A stretch of 64,000 nt of DNA from Azospirillum endophyticum (GTDB taxonomy: Bacteria; Pseudomonadota; Alphaproteobacteria; Azospirillales; Azospirillaceae), in assembly GCF_016595245.1 (NCBI RefSeq), contig NZ_JAENHM010000030.1, positions 124,001 through 188,000 of the forward strand, in the 5' to 3' direction. A model generated the notes under the pieces. That model worked only from the letters and a program-made list of their open reading frames with translations, ran no database searches and was not told the origin of the DNA. Of the stretch, positions 1 to 8,044 are shown piece by piece (within the stretch, counting starts at the first letter, position 1; the number at the start of each line of letters is the position of its first letter). A program made the position numbers and the translations under genes.

Positions 1-510
1 TACGGCTTTCCCAGCAACGACGACCGCGTGCTGTTCGAGCGTCTGGTGCTGGAGATCAACCAGGCCGGCTTGTCGTGGCTGACGATCCTGAAGAAGCGGG
101 ACGCGTTTCGTGCCGCATTCGACGGCTTCGATATCGACCGCGTCGCCGCCTACGGCGAGACGGAGCGGGCGCGGCTGCTGGCCGATGCCGGCATCATCCG
201 CAACCGCCTGAAGGTCGACGCGGTGATCGAGAATGCCCGGCGCATCATCGCGTTGCGTGAAACCCATGGCTCCTTCGACGGCTGGCTGCGCGCCCATCAC
301 CCGCTGACCAAAGCCGAGTGGGTGAAGCTGTTCGGCCGGACCTTCCGCTTCACCGGAGGCGAGATCGTCGGAGAGTTCCTGATGAGCCTGGGTTACCTGC
401 CCGGAGCCCATCAGGCCAATTGCCCGGTGCAGGCCGTCGTTCTGGCCCGAACGCCGCCCTGGAAGACGGCGGCGGAGGCCGGCTATCGCGGGCACCAGCC
501 CATCGAATAG
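1..510 (+). CDS. tag: DNA-3-methyladenine glycosylase I (5'-truncated by window)
   Basis: The reading frame is open from base 1 and ends at TAG 508-510, so the true start lies upstream. The product would excise 3-methyladenine from alkylated DNA in base excision repair. The visible part matches the Tag helix-hairpin-helix family: LVLEINQAGLSW, followed by a Lys-rich helix, aligns with the family's L-x-L-E-x-x-Q-A-G-L-S-W core, which carries the catalytic Glu and the Trp of the base pocket. Near the C-terminus, G-A-H-x-x-x-C resembles the His/Cys pair of the Tag zinc snap. The N-terminal Cys and Tyr of the family are outside the window. The assignment is firm; the length is unknown. Confidence 0.88.
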   Translation, partial: YGFPSNDDRVLFERLVLEINQAGLSWLTILKKRDAFRAAFDGFDIDRVAAYGETERARLLADAGIIRNRLKVDAVIENARRIIALRETHGSFDGWLRAHHPLTKAEWVKLFGRTFRFTGGEIVGEFLMSLGYLPGAHQANCPVQAVVLARTPPWKTAAEAGYRGHQPIE

Positions 511-639
511 GCAAAGTCCCGGTCAGAACGACGGCAATCGCCGAAAGCCTGGGCAAAAACGCAAAAACTTTGTGCAGGAGTGATCTCTGCCTCTGTTTTA
601 GGCTTGCCATCGGCGCTGTCCGGGTCCAGTCTTTTGGAG

Positions 640-735
640 TGACGAGGGAGGATATTCCTCCCTTTCCGACGCCTGGTGGCGATTCCTCCCTAAACTCGAT
701 AGGCCGCGCCGCTTTTGCCGCGCGGCCTTTCTTTA
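640..735 (+). ncRNA. Candidate trans-acting sRNA with anti-Shine-Dalgarno motifs
   Basis: Seen: a perfect 8-bp hairpin at 645-663 (AGGGAGGA, loop TAT, TCCTCCCT), a CGCC/GGCG hairpin at 670-681, an unpaired TTCCTCCCT at 683-691, and a GC-rich hairpin with a T-rich tail at 701-735. Known: several alphaproteobacterial sRNA families (for example the alpha-r14 and cuckoo/CcsR groups) expose CCUCC-type loops that pair with ribosome binding sites. Inferred: this may be a member or analogue. A weak CTTGCC -35-like element at 603-608 is the only promoter hint. It could instead be the 3' UTR and terminator of tag. Confidence 0.35.
701..735 (+). terminator. Intrinsic terminator
   Basis: A 9-bp perfect stem pairs 701-709 with 720-728 around a 10-nt loop and is followed by a T-rich TTCTTTAT tail. 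It ends either the tag transcript or the sRNA candidate just upstream. Confidence 0.6.
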
Positions 736-989
736 TCCGCCGGACCACGGTCGACCGACGGAGGGCGCTTGCCGCGGACAGAAAATTTCCGCGGCGGCTC
801 CAGAAAACGTTAACGGTTTACTTGGTAGCGTTGCTTGGCTTAGCTGGCATCGGAGTTTCCCCGAAGTCCGGGCTGTGCATTCGCCGCCGGAGGGCCATGC
901 CGTCCGGGGGCTTTCCGTTTTGCTCCATTTCCCAGCGGGCCTTTGCCCGCTTCGGCGGGTGGCAGGAAAGGACGACAGTCGAGGCGCCG

Positions 990-1889
990 ATGGCCGCGAA
1001 TGAAAACGAACGGTTCGATCAGTTCGCCGCGGTTCTGTCGATTGAACTGCTGGAGCGGACCAAGAAGAGCATGGAGCTTCTGGCGCCGGAGCAGCAGCCA
1101 TGCTCGATCCTGCCCTTCATCCAGACCCCATCCTTCGTGGAGTTCTACCAGGAGTTGGTGCGCGTCGGCATCCTGCCGGTGGTGCTCAGCCGCCGTCCGG
1201 TACGCGCCATCATCGGCGACGTCGATTGGGCGCGGGAGGGGCGCGAATATCTGCTGACCGTCCTCGACGATCGCTCAAACGCCGTCTTCACCGCCTGGGA
1301 ATATGCCTGGGACTCGCTGTGGGACGAGCGGAAGGTCGGGCAGGACGGCGGCAGCGGAACCCAGTCCAGGCAGAAGAAGGGATTCTTCAGCGCCCTGTTC
1401 GGTCGCAAGCGCGAGGAGAAGGTCGGCAGGGGCGGCAACGAGGGCGGCGAGGGCGGCGTGATGGCCGGCCTGCACATCATGCTGACCGAACTGGCGGAAA
1501 AGCGCGGGTTCCTGCCGCTGTTTCATGACGACGTCCGCATCTTGAAGGCGCTGCCGCGCCTGAAGCCCGGCCGGGTGGCGCAGGCCTGGAAGGAAATCTC
1601 GCAGTACCATCACCAGGAATTCTACCTGCCGGAACCGGAACAGGCGAAGCCTGGGGTGACTTCGGACTGCTTGCAGAAATGGCATTACAATCTGCCGGAC
1701 AAGATCGGCGAGTTCCTGGTGCTGAAGGCCGCGGTCGACCTCGAGCATGTGAACAAGCCCTTCATCGCCAAATACATCCGCCAGTCGGCGCGGACACAGG
1801 AGGAGGCGGAAAAAGGAATGCCCTACCTGTCGGTTTACTGGAAGTCCATGCGCAACCCGGCCCTGCTGGCCGAACGGCACACGCTGTGA
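990..1889 (+). CDS. Hypothetical protein, 299 aa
   Basis: The ATG at 990 is preceded by GAGG at 981-984, a good ribosome binding site, so it is preferred over the longer upstream frame. The protein is soluble-looking, with no signal peptide or membrane helix. It has an acidic N-terminal half, a central low-complexity linker rich in Gly, Lys, Arg and Glu (about residues 115-150, with a basic K-K-G-F-F patch), and a second folded half rich in Trp, Tyr and His. I do not recognise the family. It overlaps the next gene by 4 nt (GTGA), so the two are probably translated together. The two-part layout suggests two domains joined by a flexible linker, but no function can be given. Confidence 0.7.
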   Translation: MAANENERFDQFAAVLSIELLERTKKSMELLAPEQQPCSILPFIQTPSFVEFYQELVRVGILPVVLSRRPVRAIIGDVDWAREGREYLLTVLDDRSNAVFTAWEYAWDSLWDERKVGQDGGSGTQSRQKKGFFSALFGRKREEKVGRGGNEGGEGGVMAGLHIMLTELAEKRGFLPLFHDDVRILKALPRLKPGRVAQAWKEISQYHHQEFYLPEPEQAKPGVTSDCLQKWHYNLPDKIGEFLVLKAAVDLEHVNKPFIAKYIRQSARTQEEAEKGMPYLSVYWKSMRNPALLAERHTL

Positions 1890-2353
1890 GCGTGCGTGGA
1901 GCCCTGTGCGCCGTCCTGACGGCGTTGGCACTTCCCATGGCGTCGGCACCGACGCTTGCGCAGTCCCAGCCGGCGCTTCCTGGTCCGATCCCGCTGACGC
2001 CCGATGCCGCACGCGACCGGCCGGTTGTGGATCTGTCGCTGTGTCAGCGGTTGACCCGCCATGTGCCGGCCGCCGATGTCGAATACCGGGCGGGCGTGGA
2101 CGTGAAGGGGCGTCCGGTGGCGCCGGCCGACCTGCCGGGGTCCGCCGGGGCGCAGCCGCCGATTCCCATCGATCTGCCGCTGTCGGTCGATCTCGCCCGC
2201 CGGATGGGAGTCGCCCTGCCGTCGGTGCCCTATCTGCCGGACGACATCACCGCGGTCTGGCTCAGCGTGGTCGGCGACCGTCTCTATCTCAACGGCCAGC
2301 CGGTCGACCCGGGGGCGGAGGAGCGGCTCTACGCCTATTGCCGCGCCCGTTAG
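1886..2353 (+). CDS. Hypothetical exported protein, 155 aa
   Basis: The frame begins with GTG inside the GTGA overlap with the preceding stop codon, and an immediate N-terminal signal sequence supports this start: a short basic start, a Leu/Ala-rich stretch to about residue 20, then A-P-T-L-A-Q as a likely signal peptidase site. The mature part is rich in Pro and Ala, with a Cys near its start and another near its end that could form a disulfide. It is likely periplasmic. I do not recognise the family. Coupling to the upstream cytoplasmic protein implies a shared role, but nothing in the sequence identifies it. Confidence 0.65.
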   Translation: MSVRGALCAVLTALALPMASAPTLAQSQPALPGPIPLTPDAARDRPVVDLSLCQRLTRHVPAADVEYRAGVDVKGRPVAPADLPGSAGAQPPIPIDLPLSVDLARRMGVALPSVPYLPDDITAVWLSVVGDRLYLNGQPVDPGAEERLYAYCRAR

Positions 2354-2505
2354 GGCAAGCGACCGGGCGGCGACGCGGGGGGCTTACAGTGGACAAGTAC
2401 GGGCGACCTTCCTAAAGTCGCTCACCCGCCGCCCCTTGTCCGCTCTTGTTCGCAAGGCGGCATGCGCGCGGCCTTGTCGAACACCTCGCACACGAGAACA
2501 GAGCC

Positions 2506-3819
2506 ATGCGGCTGTCCAGCTTCTTCATGCCGACCCTCAAGGAGACCCCGACCGAGGCGCAGATCGTCTCGCACCGCCTGATGCTGCGGGCCGGGATGAT
2601 CCGCCAGACCAGCGCCGGCATCTATGCCTGGCTGCCGCTGGGCTATCGGGTTCTGCGCAAGATCGAGCAGATCGTCCGCGAGGAGCAGGACGCCGCCGGC
2701 GCGCAGGAACTGCTGATGCCGACCATCCAGTCGGCCGATCTGTGGCGCGAAAGCGGTCGTTACGACGATTACGGCAAGGAGATGCTGCGCATTACCGACC
2801 GCCACGACCGCGAGATGCTGTTCGGCCCGACGAACGAGGAGATGATCACCGACATCTTCCGCTCCTTCGTCAAGAGCTACCGCCAGTTGCCGCTGAACCT
2901 CTACCACATCCAGTGGAAGTTCCGCGACGAGATCCGCCCGCGCTTCGGCGTGATGCGCGGCCGCGAGTTCCTGATGAAGGACGCCTATTCCTTCGACATC
3001 GACCCGGCCGGCGCCCGCCGCTCCTACCAGAAGATGTTCCTGGCTTACCTGCGCACCTTCGCCCGCATGGGCCTGAAGGCGATCCCGATGCGGGCCGACA
3101 CCGGCCCGATCGGCGGCGACCTGAGCCACGAGTTCATCATCCTGGCCGAGACCGGCGAGAGCGGCGTCTTCTGCCACAAGGAGTGGATGGATCTGGACGT
3201 GCTGAAGGACGCCCCCGGCATGGAGGACGACCTGCAGCCCTTCTTCGATCGCGTCACCGCCATCTACGCGGCGACCGACGAGAAGCACGACCCGGCCAAC
3301 AGCCCGGTTCCTGACTCGGATCTGGTGTCGGCCCGCGGTATCGAGGTCGGCCATATCTTCAACTTCGGCACCAAATACTCCAAGCCGATGAATGCCGTGA
3401 TCGCCGGACCGAACGGCGAGTCGATCCCGGTGGAAATGGGCAGCTACGGTATCGGCGTATCACGCCTGATGGGTGCGATCATCGAGGCGAGCCACGACGA
3501 CAACGGCATCATCTGGCCGGACGCCGTCGCTCCCTTCAACGTCGGCCTGATCAACCTGAAATCCGGCGACGCCGAGACCGACCGGGTCTGCGCCGAGCTG
3601 TATGCCAAGCTCGAAGCGGCCGGGCTGGAGGTCGCCTATGACGACCGCGACGAGCGTCCCGGCGCCAAGTTCGCCGACATGGACCTGATCGGCGTTCCCT
3701 GGCAGCTGGTCGTCGGCCCGCGCGGCCTGAAAAACGGCGTCGTCGAGCTGAAGCGCCGTGCGACCGGCGAGAAGGAAGAGCTGACGGTCGAGGCGGCGCT
3801 GGCGAAGCTGCTGGGCTGA
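2506..3819 (+). CDS. proS: Prolyl-tRNA synthetase, alphaproteobacterial short type
   Basis: This enzyme charges tRNA-Pro with proline in the cytoplasm. The 437-aa length and absence of the ~180-residue editing insertion between class II motifs 2 and 3 place it in the short alphaproteobacterial form. Class II hallmarks are visible: a G-M-I-R-Q-T-S-A-G start, motif 2 around [12 protein letters not shown], and motif 3 around G-I-G-V-S-R. A C-terminal anticodon-binding domain follows (V-A-Y-D-D-R-x-E-R-P-G-x-K-F). The ATG at 2506 fits the family N-terminus M-R-L-S; the in-frame codons upstream look unlike protein. A strong terminator follows, so it is probably monocistronic. Confidence 0.95.
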   Translation: MRLSSFFMPTLKETPTEAQIVSHRLMLRAGMIRQTSAGIYAWLPLGYRVLRKIEQIVREEQDAAGAQELLMPTIQSADLWRESGRYDDYGKEMLRITDRHDREMLFGPTNEEMITDIFRSFVKSYRQLPLNLYHIQWKFRDEIRPRFGVMRGREFLMKDAYSFDIDPAGARRSYQKMFLAYLRTFARMGLKAIPMRADTGPIGGDLSHEFIILAETGESGVFCHKEWMDLDVLKDAPGMEDDLQPFFDRVTAIYAATDEKHDPANSPVPDSDLVSARGIEVGHIFNFGTKYSKPMNAVIAGPNGESIPVEMGSYGIGVSRLMGAIIEASHDDNGIIWPDAVAPFNVGLINLKSGDAETDRVCAELYAKLEAAGLEVAYDDRDERPGAKFADMDLIGVPWQLVVGPRGLKNGVVELKRRATGEKEELTVEAALAKLLG

Positions 3820-3840
3820 TCGGCTTAACTCGAAGAGGAA

Positions 3841-3880
3841 GCCCGGACCGCCAAAGTCGGCGGTCCGGGCTTTGCCCTTT
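3841..3880 (+). terminator. Intrinsic terminator of proS
   Basis: A perfect 12-bp stem pairs 3841-3852 with 3859-3870 around a 6-nt loop and is followed by TTTGCCCTTTT. It lies 21 nt after the proS stop and insulates it from lolC. Confidence 0.85.
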
Positions 3881-3955
3881 TCCCGCCACGCTCACGTTCT
3901 TATGTAGGGCATCGCTTCCGCCTATCTACAGGCCCTGGCACAGGACCCCCGCCTC

Positions 3956-5203
3956 ATGATCTTCAATGCCTTCGAACGCATGGTCGCGATGCGTTACCTC
4001 CGGGCGCGCCGCCAGGAAGGGTTCATCTCGGTCATCGCGGGGTTCTCGCTGCTGGGCATCGCGCTCGGCGTGGCGACGCTCATCATCGTGATGGCGGTGA
4101 TGAACGGCTTCCGGGCGGAGCTGCTGGGCCGGGTGCTCGGCCTCAACGGACATCTGAACGTCTACAACTCGCGCGGCGGGCCGCTGCCCGATTTCGACAT
4201 CCTGGCCGGCAAGCTGCGCAACACGCCGGGCGTCGTCAACGTCACCCCGACGGTGGAAGGGCAGGCGCTGGTTTCGGTGCGCGGCGTCGCGTCGGGCGCC
4301 GTCATCCGCGGCGTGCGGGCGGAGGACTTCAAGGTGCGGCCGACGCTGGCCAACAACATCGTCCGCGGCTCGGTCGACGAGTTCGGGGAGGACCGCGTCG
4401 CCATCGGCGTGCGCATGGCCCAGCGCCTCGGCCTGTCGGTCGGCGACCAGATCACGATGATCGCGCCGCAGGGCAACGTCACCGCCTTCGGCACCGTGCC
4501 GCGGATGCGCAGCTATCCCATCGGCGCGATCTTCGACGTTGGCATGTTCGAATACGACAACAGCTTCATCTTCCTGCCGCTGGAAGAGGCGCAGGCCTTC
4601 TTCCGCACCGGCGATGCCGTGACCTCGCTCGAGGTCTTCGTCAGCGATCCCATGCAGATCGGCTCCGCCCGCGCCGCCGTCCAGTCGGCGGTGGCCGGAG
4701 AGGGCAGGGTGGTCGACTGGCAGCAGTCGAATGCCAGCTTCTTCACCGCGCTCCAGGTCGAGCGCAACGTGATGTTCCTGATCCTGTCGCTGATCATCAT
4801 GGTCGCCGCCTTCAACATCATCTCCAGCCTGATCATGCTGGTGAAGGACAAGGGGCGCGACATCGCGATCCTGCGCACCATGGGAGCGACGCGGGGCATG
4901 ATCATGCGCATCTTCTTCCTGTCCGGCGCCAGCGTCGGCGTGACGGGGACGCTGCTGGGTCTGGCGCTCGGCGTGTCCTTCGCGCTGAACATCGAGAGCA
5001 TCCGGCAGGTCATCCAGGGGCTGACCGGCACCAACCTGTTCAATGCCGAGATCTATTTCCTGTCCCATCTGCCGGCCAAGATCGACTGGAGCGAGGTGAT
5101 CCAGGTGACGCTGATGGCGCTCGGCCTGTCCTTCGCCGCCACCATCTACCCGTCCTGGCGCGCCGCCCGGCTCGATCCGGTGGAGGCCCTGCGCTATGAG
5201 TGA
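3956..5203 (+). CDS. lolC: Lipoprotein-releasing ABC permease LolC/LolE family
   Basis: This is an inner-membrane subunit of the Lol complex, which extracts mature lipoproteins from the inner membrane and passes them to LolA. The 415-aa protein has the family's four-helix layout: one N-terminal helix (about 23-49), a large periplasmic domain (about 50-268), then three helices (about 271-297, 318-345 and 378-402). The FtsX-like core reads R-D-I-A-I-L-R-T-M-G-A. The ATPase gene follows with an 8-nt overlap. Only one permease gene is present, as in many alphaproteobacteria with a single homodimeric LolC/E-type (LolF-like) subunit, so the choice between the names lolC and lolE is conventional. 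Confidence 0.9.
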   Translation: MIFNAFERMVAMRYLRARRQEGFISVIAGFSLLGIALGVATLIIVMAVMNGFRAELLGRVLGLNGHLNVYNSRGGPLPDFDILAGKLRNTPGVVNVTPTVEGQALVSVRGVASGAVIRGVRAEDFKVRPTLANNIVRGSVDEFGEDRVAIGVRMAQRLGLSVGDQITMIAPQGNVTAFGTVPRMRSYPIGAIFDVGMFEYDNSFIFLPLEEAQAFFRTGDAVTSLEVFVSDPMQIGSARAAVQSAVAGEGRVVDWQQSNASFFTALQVERNVMFLILSLIIMVAAFNIISSLIMLVKDKGRDIAILRTMGATRGMIMRIFFLSGASVGVTGTLLGLALGVSFALNIESIRQVIQGLTGTNLFNAEIYFLSHLPAKIDWSEVIQVTLMALGLSFAATIYPSWRAARLDPVEALRYE

Positions 5204-5972
5204 TTCCGTCGCCATGGACACCATGTTGAAGCCGATGCTGGAGCTGAAGGGCATCGTCCGCCGCTTCGAACAGGCTGGCGAGACGCTGGAGGTGCTGCGC
5301 GGCGTCGACCTGACCGTCGGCGCCGGCGAGCTGGTGGCGTTGGTCGGCCCGTCGGGTGCCGGGAAATCGACGCTGCTGCACATCGCCGGCCTGCTGGAGC
5401 GGCCGACCGGCGGCACGGTGCGCATCGCCGGGACCGAGGTGTCCGACCTGGATGACGGCAAGCGGACCGAGGTGCGGCGCCGCTCCATCGGCTTCGTCTA
5501 CCAGTTCCACCATCTGCTGCCGGAATTCTCGGCGCGGGAGAACATCGTCCTGCCGCAGATGATCGCCGGCGTGTCCAAGCCGGTCGCCAAGCAGCGTGCC
5601 GACGAGCTTCTGCGCATGGTCGGGCTGGAGCAGCGCGGCACCCACCGCCCGGCCCGCCTGTCGGGCGGCGAGCAGCAGCGCGTCGCCATCGCCCGCGCCC
5701 TGGCCAACGCCCCGTCGCTGCTGATCGCCGACGAGCCGACCGGCAACCTCGACCCCCACACCGCGGAGCATGTCTTCGCCATGCTGTCGGCCATCGTCCG
5801 GCAGGCCAAGGTCGGCGCGCTGGTGGCGACGCACAACCTGGACCTCGCCCGCCGCATGGACCGGGTGCTGGAGATGCGCGACGGCCTTCTGGTGGAATAC
5901 CAGCCGTCGGAGCTGGTGCCGCTGAGCGAAGCGACTCCATCGGCGAGCGAGGTGGTGCCGGAAGCGTCATAG
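5196..5972 (+). CDS. lolD: Lipoprotein-releasing ABC ATPase LolD
   Basis: This is the cytoplasmic ATPase that powers lipoprotein release with the adjacent permease. The 258-aa protein shows Walker A G-P-S-G-A-G-K-S-T (about 51-59), the Q-loop in F-V-Y-Q-F-H-H-L-L-P-E-F, the signature L-S-G-G-E-Q-Q-R-V (about 155) and Walker B L-L-I-A-D-E-P-T-G-N-L-D (about 175-186), all typical of the LolD/MacB branch. The ATG lies inside the last codons of the permease gene, giving translational coupling. A later ATG at 5214 would give a slightly shorter protein. The C-terminal tail after the H-loop is about 25 residues longer than usual and low in complexity. Confidence 0.93.
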   Translation: MSDSVAMDTMLKPMLELKGIVRRFEQAGETLEVLRGVDLTVGAGELVALVGPSGAGKSTLLHIAGLLERPTGGTVRIAGTEVSDLDDGKRTEVRRRSIGFVYQFHHLLPEFSARENIVLPQMIAGVSKPVAKQRADELLRMVGLEQRGTHRPARLSGGEQQRVAIARALANAPSLLIADEPTGNLDPHTAEHVFAMLSAIVRQAKVGALVATHNLDLARRMDRVLEMRDGLLVEYQPSELVPLSEATPSASEVVPEAS

Positions 5973-6081
5973 GCCGAAAGCGGATCGTCCCCCCCGGTTG
6001 CCAAGCTGGCGCGGCGCCCCCACTCTCAAGCGCGACCGCGCCGGCTGAGCTGCGGCAACAGGCAAAACAGGGGCATCGGGG

Positions 6082-6939
6082 ATGGACCAGCGGATCATCG
6101 ACCTTTACGACGAATACACCCATGCGCCGCTGCCGCGCCGGGTCTTCCTGGAACGGCTGGCGGGATTGGCCGGCAGTGCGGCGGCCATCCCGGCGATCCT
6201 GGCGGCCATCGAGCCGAACTATGCGCGCGCCGCCATCGTCGGCGAGGATGACACCCGTCTGGCCGCGGAGAAGGTGTCGTTCCAGGGGGCGACCGGCGAC
6301 GTGTCCGGCTACCTCGCCCGGCCGAAACTGGCGGACAAGGCCCCGGCTGTGGTCGTCATCCACGAGAACCGCGGCCTGAACGCCTATGTCGAGGACGTCA
6401 CCCGCCGTCTCGCCACCGAGGGCTTCGTGGCGCTGGCGCCCGACCTGCTGTCGCCGCTGGGCGGCACGCCCCAGGACGCCGACAAGGCCCGTGACATGAT
6501 CGGCCAGCTCGACGCCGACAAGACGGTCAACAACCTGGTCGCGGCGATGAGCTATCTGATGGCCTACCGCTATTCCTCGGCCAAGGTCGGGGCGGTCGGC
6601 TTCTGCTGGGGCGGCGGCATGGTGAACCGGCTGGCGATCAAGGCGCCCGACCTGAAGGCCGGCGTCGCCTTCTACGGCCCCACCCCGGATCCGGCGCAGG
6701 TCACGACGGTCAAGTCGCCGCTGCTGCTGCATTATGCCGGGCTCGACCAGCGCCTCAACGCCGGCATCCCCGCCTATGACGAGGCGTTGAAGAAGGCCGG
6801 CGTCGAGCACCAGATCTACATGTACGACGGCGTCAACCATGCCTTCCACAACGACACCTCGGCCGAGCGCTACAACAAGGACGCCGCCGATTTGGCCTGG
6901 AAGCGGACGGTGGAGTTCCTGAAGGCGAAGCTGGCGTAA
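6082..6939 (+). CDS. Dienelactone hydrolase family protein (YghX-like)
   Basis: This is an alpha/beta hydrolase of the carboxymethylenebutenolidase family. The 285-aa protein has an N-terminal helical segment ending in a hydrophobic stretch (about 25-48) before the hydrolase domain, as in Escherichia coli YghX; the stretch may be a membrane anchor or degenerate signal. The catalytic triad is visible: Cys175 in G-F-C-W-G-G-G, Asp222 in G-L-D-Q-R, and His253 in N-H-A-F-H. V-V-I-H-E-N-R-G forms the oxyanion region. It stands alone, after lolD and before a convergent gene, so the substrate cannot be inferred from context. Confidence 0.85.
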   Translation: MDQRIIDLYDEYTHAPLPRRVFLERLAGLAGSAAAIPAILAAIEPNYARAAIVGEDDTRLAAEKVSFQGATGDVSGYLARPKLADKAPAVVVIHENRGLNAYVEDVTRRLATEGFVALAPDLLSPLGGTPQDADKARDMIGQLDADKTVNNLVAAMSYLMAYRYSSAKVGAVGFCWGGGMVNRLAIKAPDLKAGVAFYGPTPDPAQVTTVKSPLLLHYAGLDQRLNAGIPAYDEALKKAGVEHQIYMYDGVNHAFHNDTSAERYNKDAADLAWKRTVEFLKAKLA

Positions 6940-6943
6940 AATC

Positions 6944-6970
6944 CGCCCTCTCCTTTCCCGGGAGAGGGCG
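6944..6970. terminator. Bidirectional hairpin between convergent genes
   Basis: A perfect 10-bp stem pairs 6944-6953 with 6961-6970 around a 7-nt loop. It fills the whole gap between the stop codons of two convergent genes (6939 and 6971). There is no clear T-tract on either side, so termination efficiency is uncertain. Confidence 0.5.
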
Positions 6971-7534
6971 CTATCCCGAAACCTGCGCCGTTTCCACCAC
7001 CGTCGCATATTCGCCGTCCATATTGGCCAGCGACAGGTCGTGGACCTCCTCGGCCGTCCGCAACCGGCCGGAGCGGTCGAGGCGGGCGAAGGTGAAGCAG
7101 GCGTCGGCAACAAGACGCACGTCGTAACCCAGGTTGCCGGCCATCCGCACCGTCGCCTCGACGCTGTTGTTGGTGATGACCCCGGCCACCACCAGCGTGC
7201 CGATGCCGCGCCCGCGCAGCCAGTCGTCGAGGCCTGTGCCGATGAACGCGCTGTTCACCTGCTTGGCGATCACCGTCTCGCCAGGCAGCGGCATCGCCTC
7301 GTCCTTGAAGGGATGCCCCGGGCCGTCGGCGCTGTAGGAGGAGGCGGGGTCGCGCGAGTCGTGGCGGATGTGGACGATCGGCCGGGAGGCCGCCCGCCAG
7401 ACGGCGAGCAGCGTGGCGATGTTGGCTTCGGCCTGCGGGTTGTTGCGCGGGCCGATGCGGTGCCAGCGCGGATCGTCGATGGCCTTCTGCACATCGATGA
7501 TCAGCAATGCGGCGTCGGGAGGCGGTTTTTCCAT
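6971..7534 (-). CDS. Isochorismatase/cysteine-hydrolase superfamily protein with Ser for Cys
   Basis: The 187-aa protein has the Rossmann-like isochorismatase fold: L-L-I-I-D-V-Q with Asp14, E-T-V-I-A-K with Lys91, then G-V-I-T-N-N-S-V-E-A-T-V-R where the family normally has T-x-x-C-V-x-x-T. Residue 124, the usual nucleophilic cysteine, is serine, so two of the three catalytic residues are conventional and the third is changed. I have the impression that the T-N-N-S-V-E-A-T form recurs in a subgroup of annotated cysteine hydrolases, but could not check. It may use Ser or bind ligands without hydrolysis. Start chosen at M-E-K-P (7534); the upstream frame looks non-coding. Confidence 0.8.
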   Translation of the reverse strand: MEKPPPDAALLIIDVQKAIDDPRWHRIGPRNNPQAEANIATLLAVWRAASRPIVHIRHDSRDPASSYSADGPGHPFKDEAMPLPGETVIAKQVNSAFIGTGLDDWLRGRGIGTLVVAGVITNNSVEATVRMAGNLGYDVRLVADACFTFARLDRSGRLRTAEEVHDLSLANMDGEYATVVETAQVSG

Positions 7535-7642
7535 GCCGTCAATCCTGCCGTTCTTGTGCGCCGCGTGACAAGTGGATTGGTTTCTGGCTCTAATCCGGCG
7601 CTTCACCCCCTTTTCCCACCCATGCGCTCGTCCGGAGGCGCC

Positions 7643-8044
7643 GTGCTGGCATCCCCCCTGTCCTTGTTTGCCGTCGCCGTTGGCGGTGCCGCCGGTTCGG
7701 TGGCACGCTACGTGATGCTGCTGGCGATCGCGCAATGGATCGGCACCCGCTTTCCGGTGGGCACGATCATCGTCAACGTGATCGGCTGCACGGTCATGGG
7801 GGTGCTTTCGGAACTGGCGGCGCTGACCTGGTCGCCATCGCCGGAACTCCGCGCCCTGCTGCTGGTCGGGGTGCTGGGCGGCTTCACCACCTTCTCCTCC
7901 TTCACGCTGGACATCGGCGTCCTCGTCGCCCGTGACGAGCTCGCCGCGGCGGCGGGATACTTCCTCGCCTCGACGCTGTTCAGCGTGGTGGGCTTCTTTG
8001 CCGGCCTGTGGGCCGTGCGTTCTCTTGTTTCGGTGTCCCTCTGA
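7643..8044 (+). CDS. crcB: Fluoride ion channel CrcB/Fluc
   Basis: This small inner-membrane channel exports fluoride. The 133-aa protein has four hydrophobic helices and the signatures G-T-I-I-V-N-V-I-G (about 40-48) and G-G-F-T-T-F-S-S-F (about 79-87), with the Phe and Asn residues that line the pore. I chose GTG 7643 because GGAGG at 7634-7638 sits 4 nt before it; an in-frame ATG at 7622 would add 7 residues but lacks a site. The stop overlaps the ATG of the following pseudouridine synthase (TGATG), starting a tight four-gene run. No fluoride riboswitch was recognised upstream. Confidence 0.92.
   Translation: MLASPLSLFAVAVGGAAGSVARYVMLLAIAQWIGTRFPVGTIIVNVIGCTVMGVLSELAALTWSPSPELRALLLVGVLGGFTTFSSFTLDIGVLVARDELAAAAGYFLASTLFSVVGFFAGLWAVRSLVSVSL

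Larger units (their letters stand above)
511..989. other. 479-bp intergenic region with sRNA candidate
   Basis: No protein gene is supported between tag and the next CDS. A long open frame runs through it, but it lacks family resemblance and an internal ATG with RBS at 990 is the better start. The region holds a hairpin (645-663), a second short hairpin (670-681), a single-stranded CCTCCC stretch and an intrinsic terminator (701-735). Downstream of that is a more AT-rich stretch (about 800-860) that may carry the promoter of the next gene. Confidence 0.6.

Noticed and set aside
318..989. N-terminal extension of the 299-aa unknown protein to base 318
   Set aside because: The extension overlaps tag, the sRNA candidate and a terminator, is Arg-rich, and a good RBS supports the ATG at 990.
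2422..3354. A 310-codon minus-strand frame opposite proS
   Set aside because: Antisense shadow of a well-supported tRNA synthetase gene.
7535..7642. Fluoride riboswitch upstream of crcB
   Set aside because: No conserved crcB-motif elements could be matched in this short leader.
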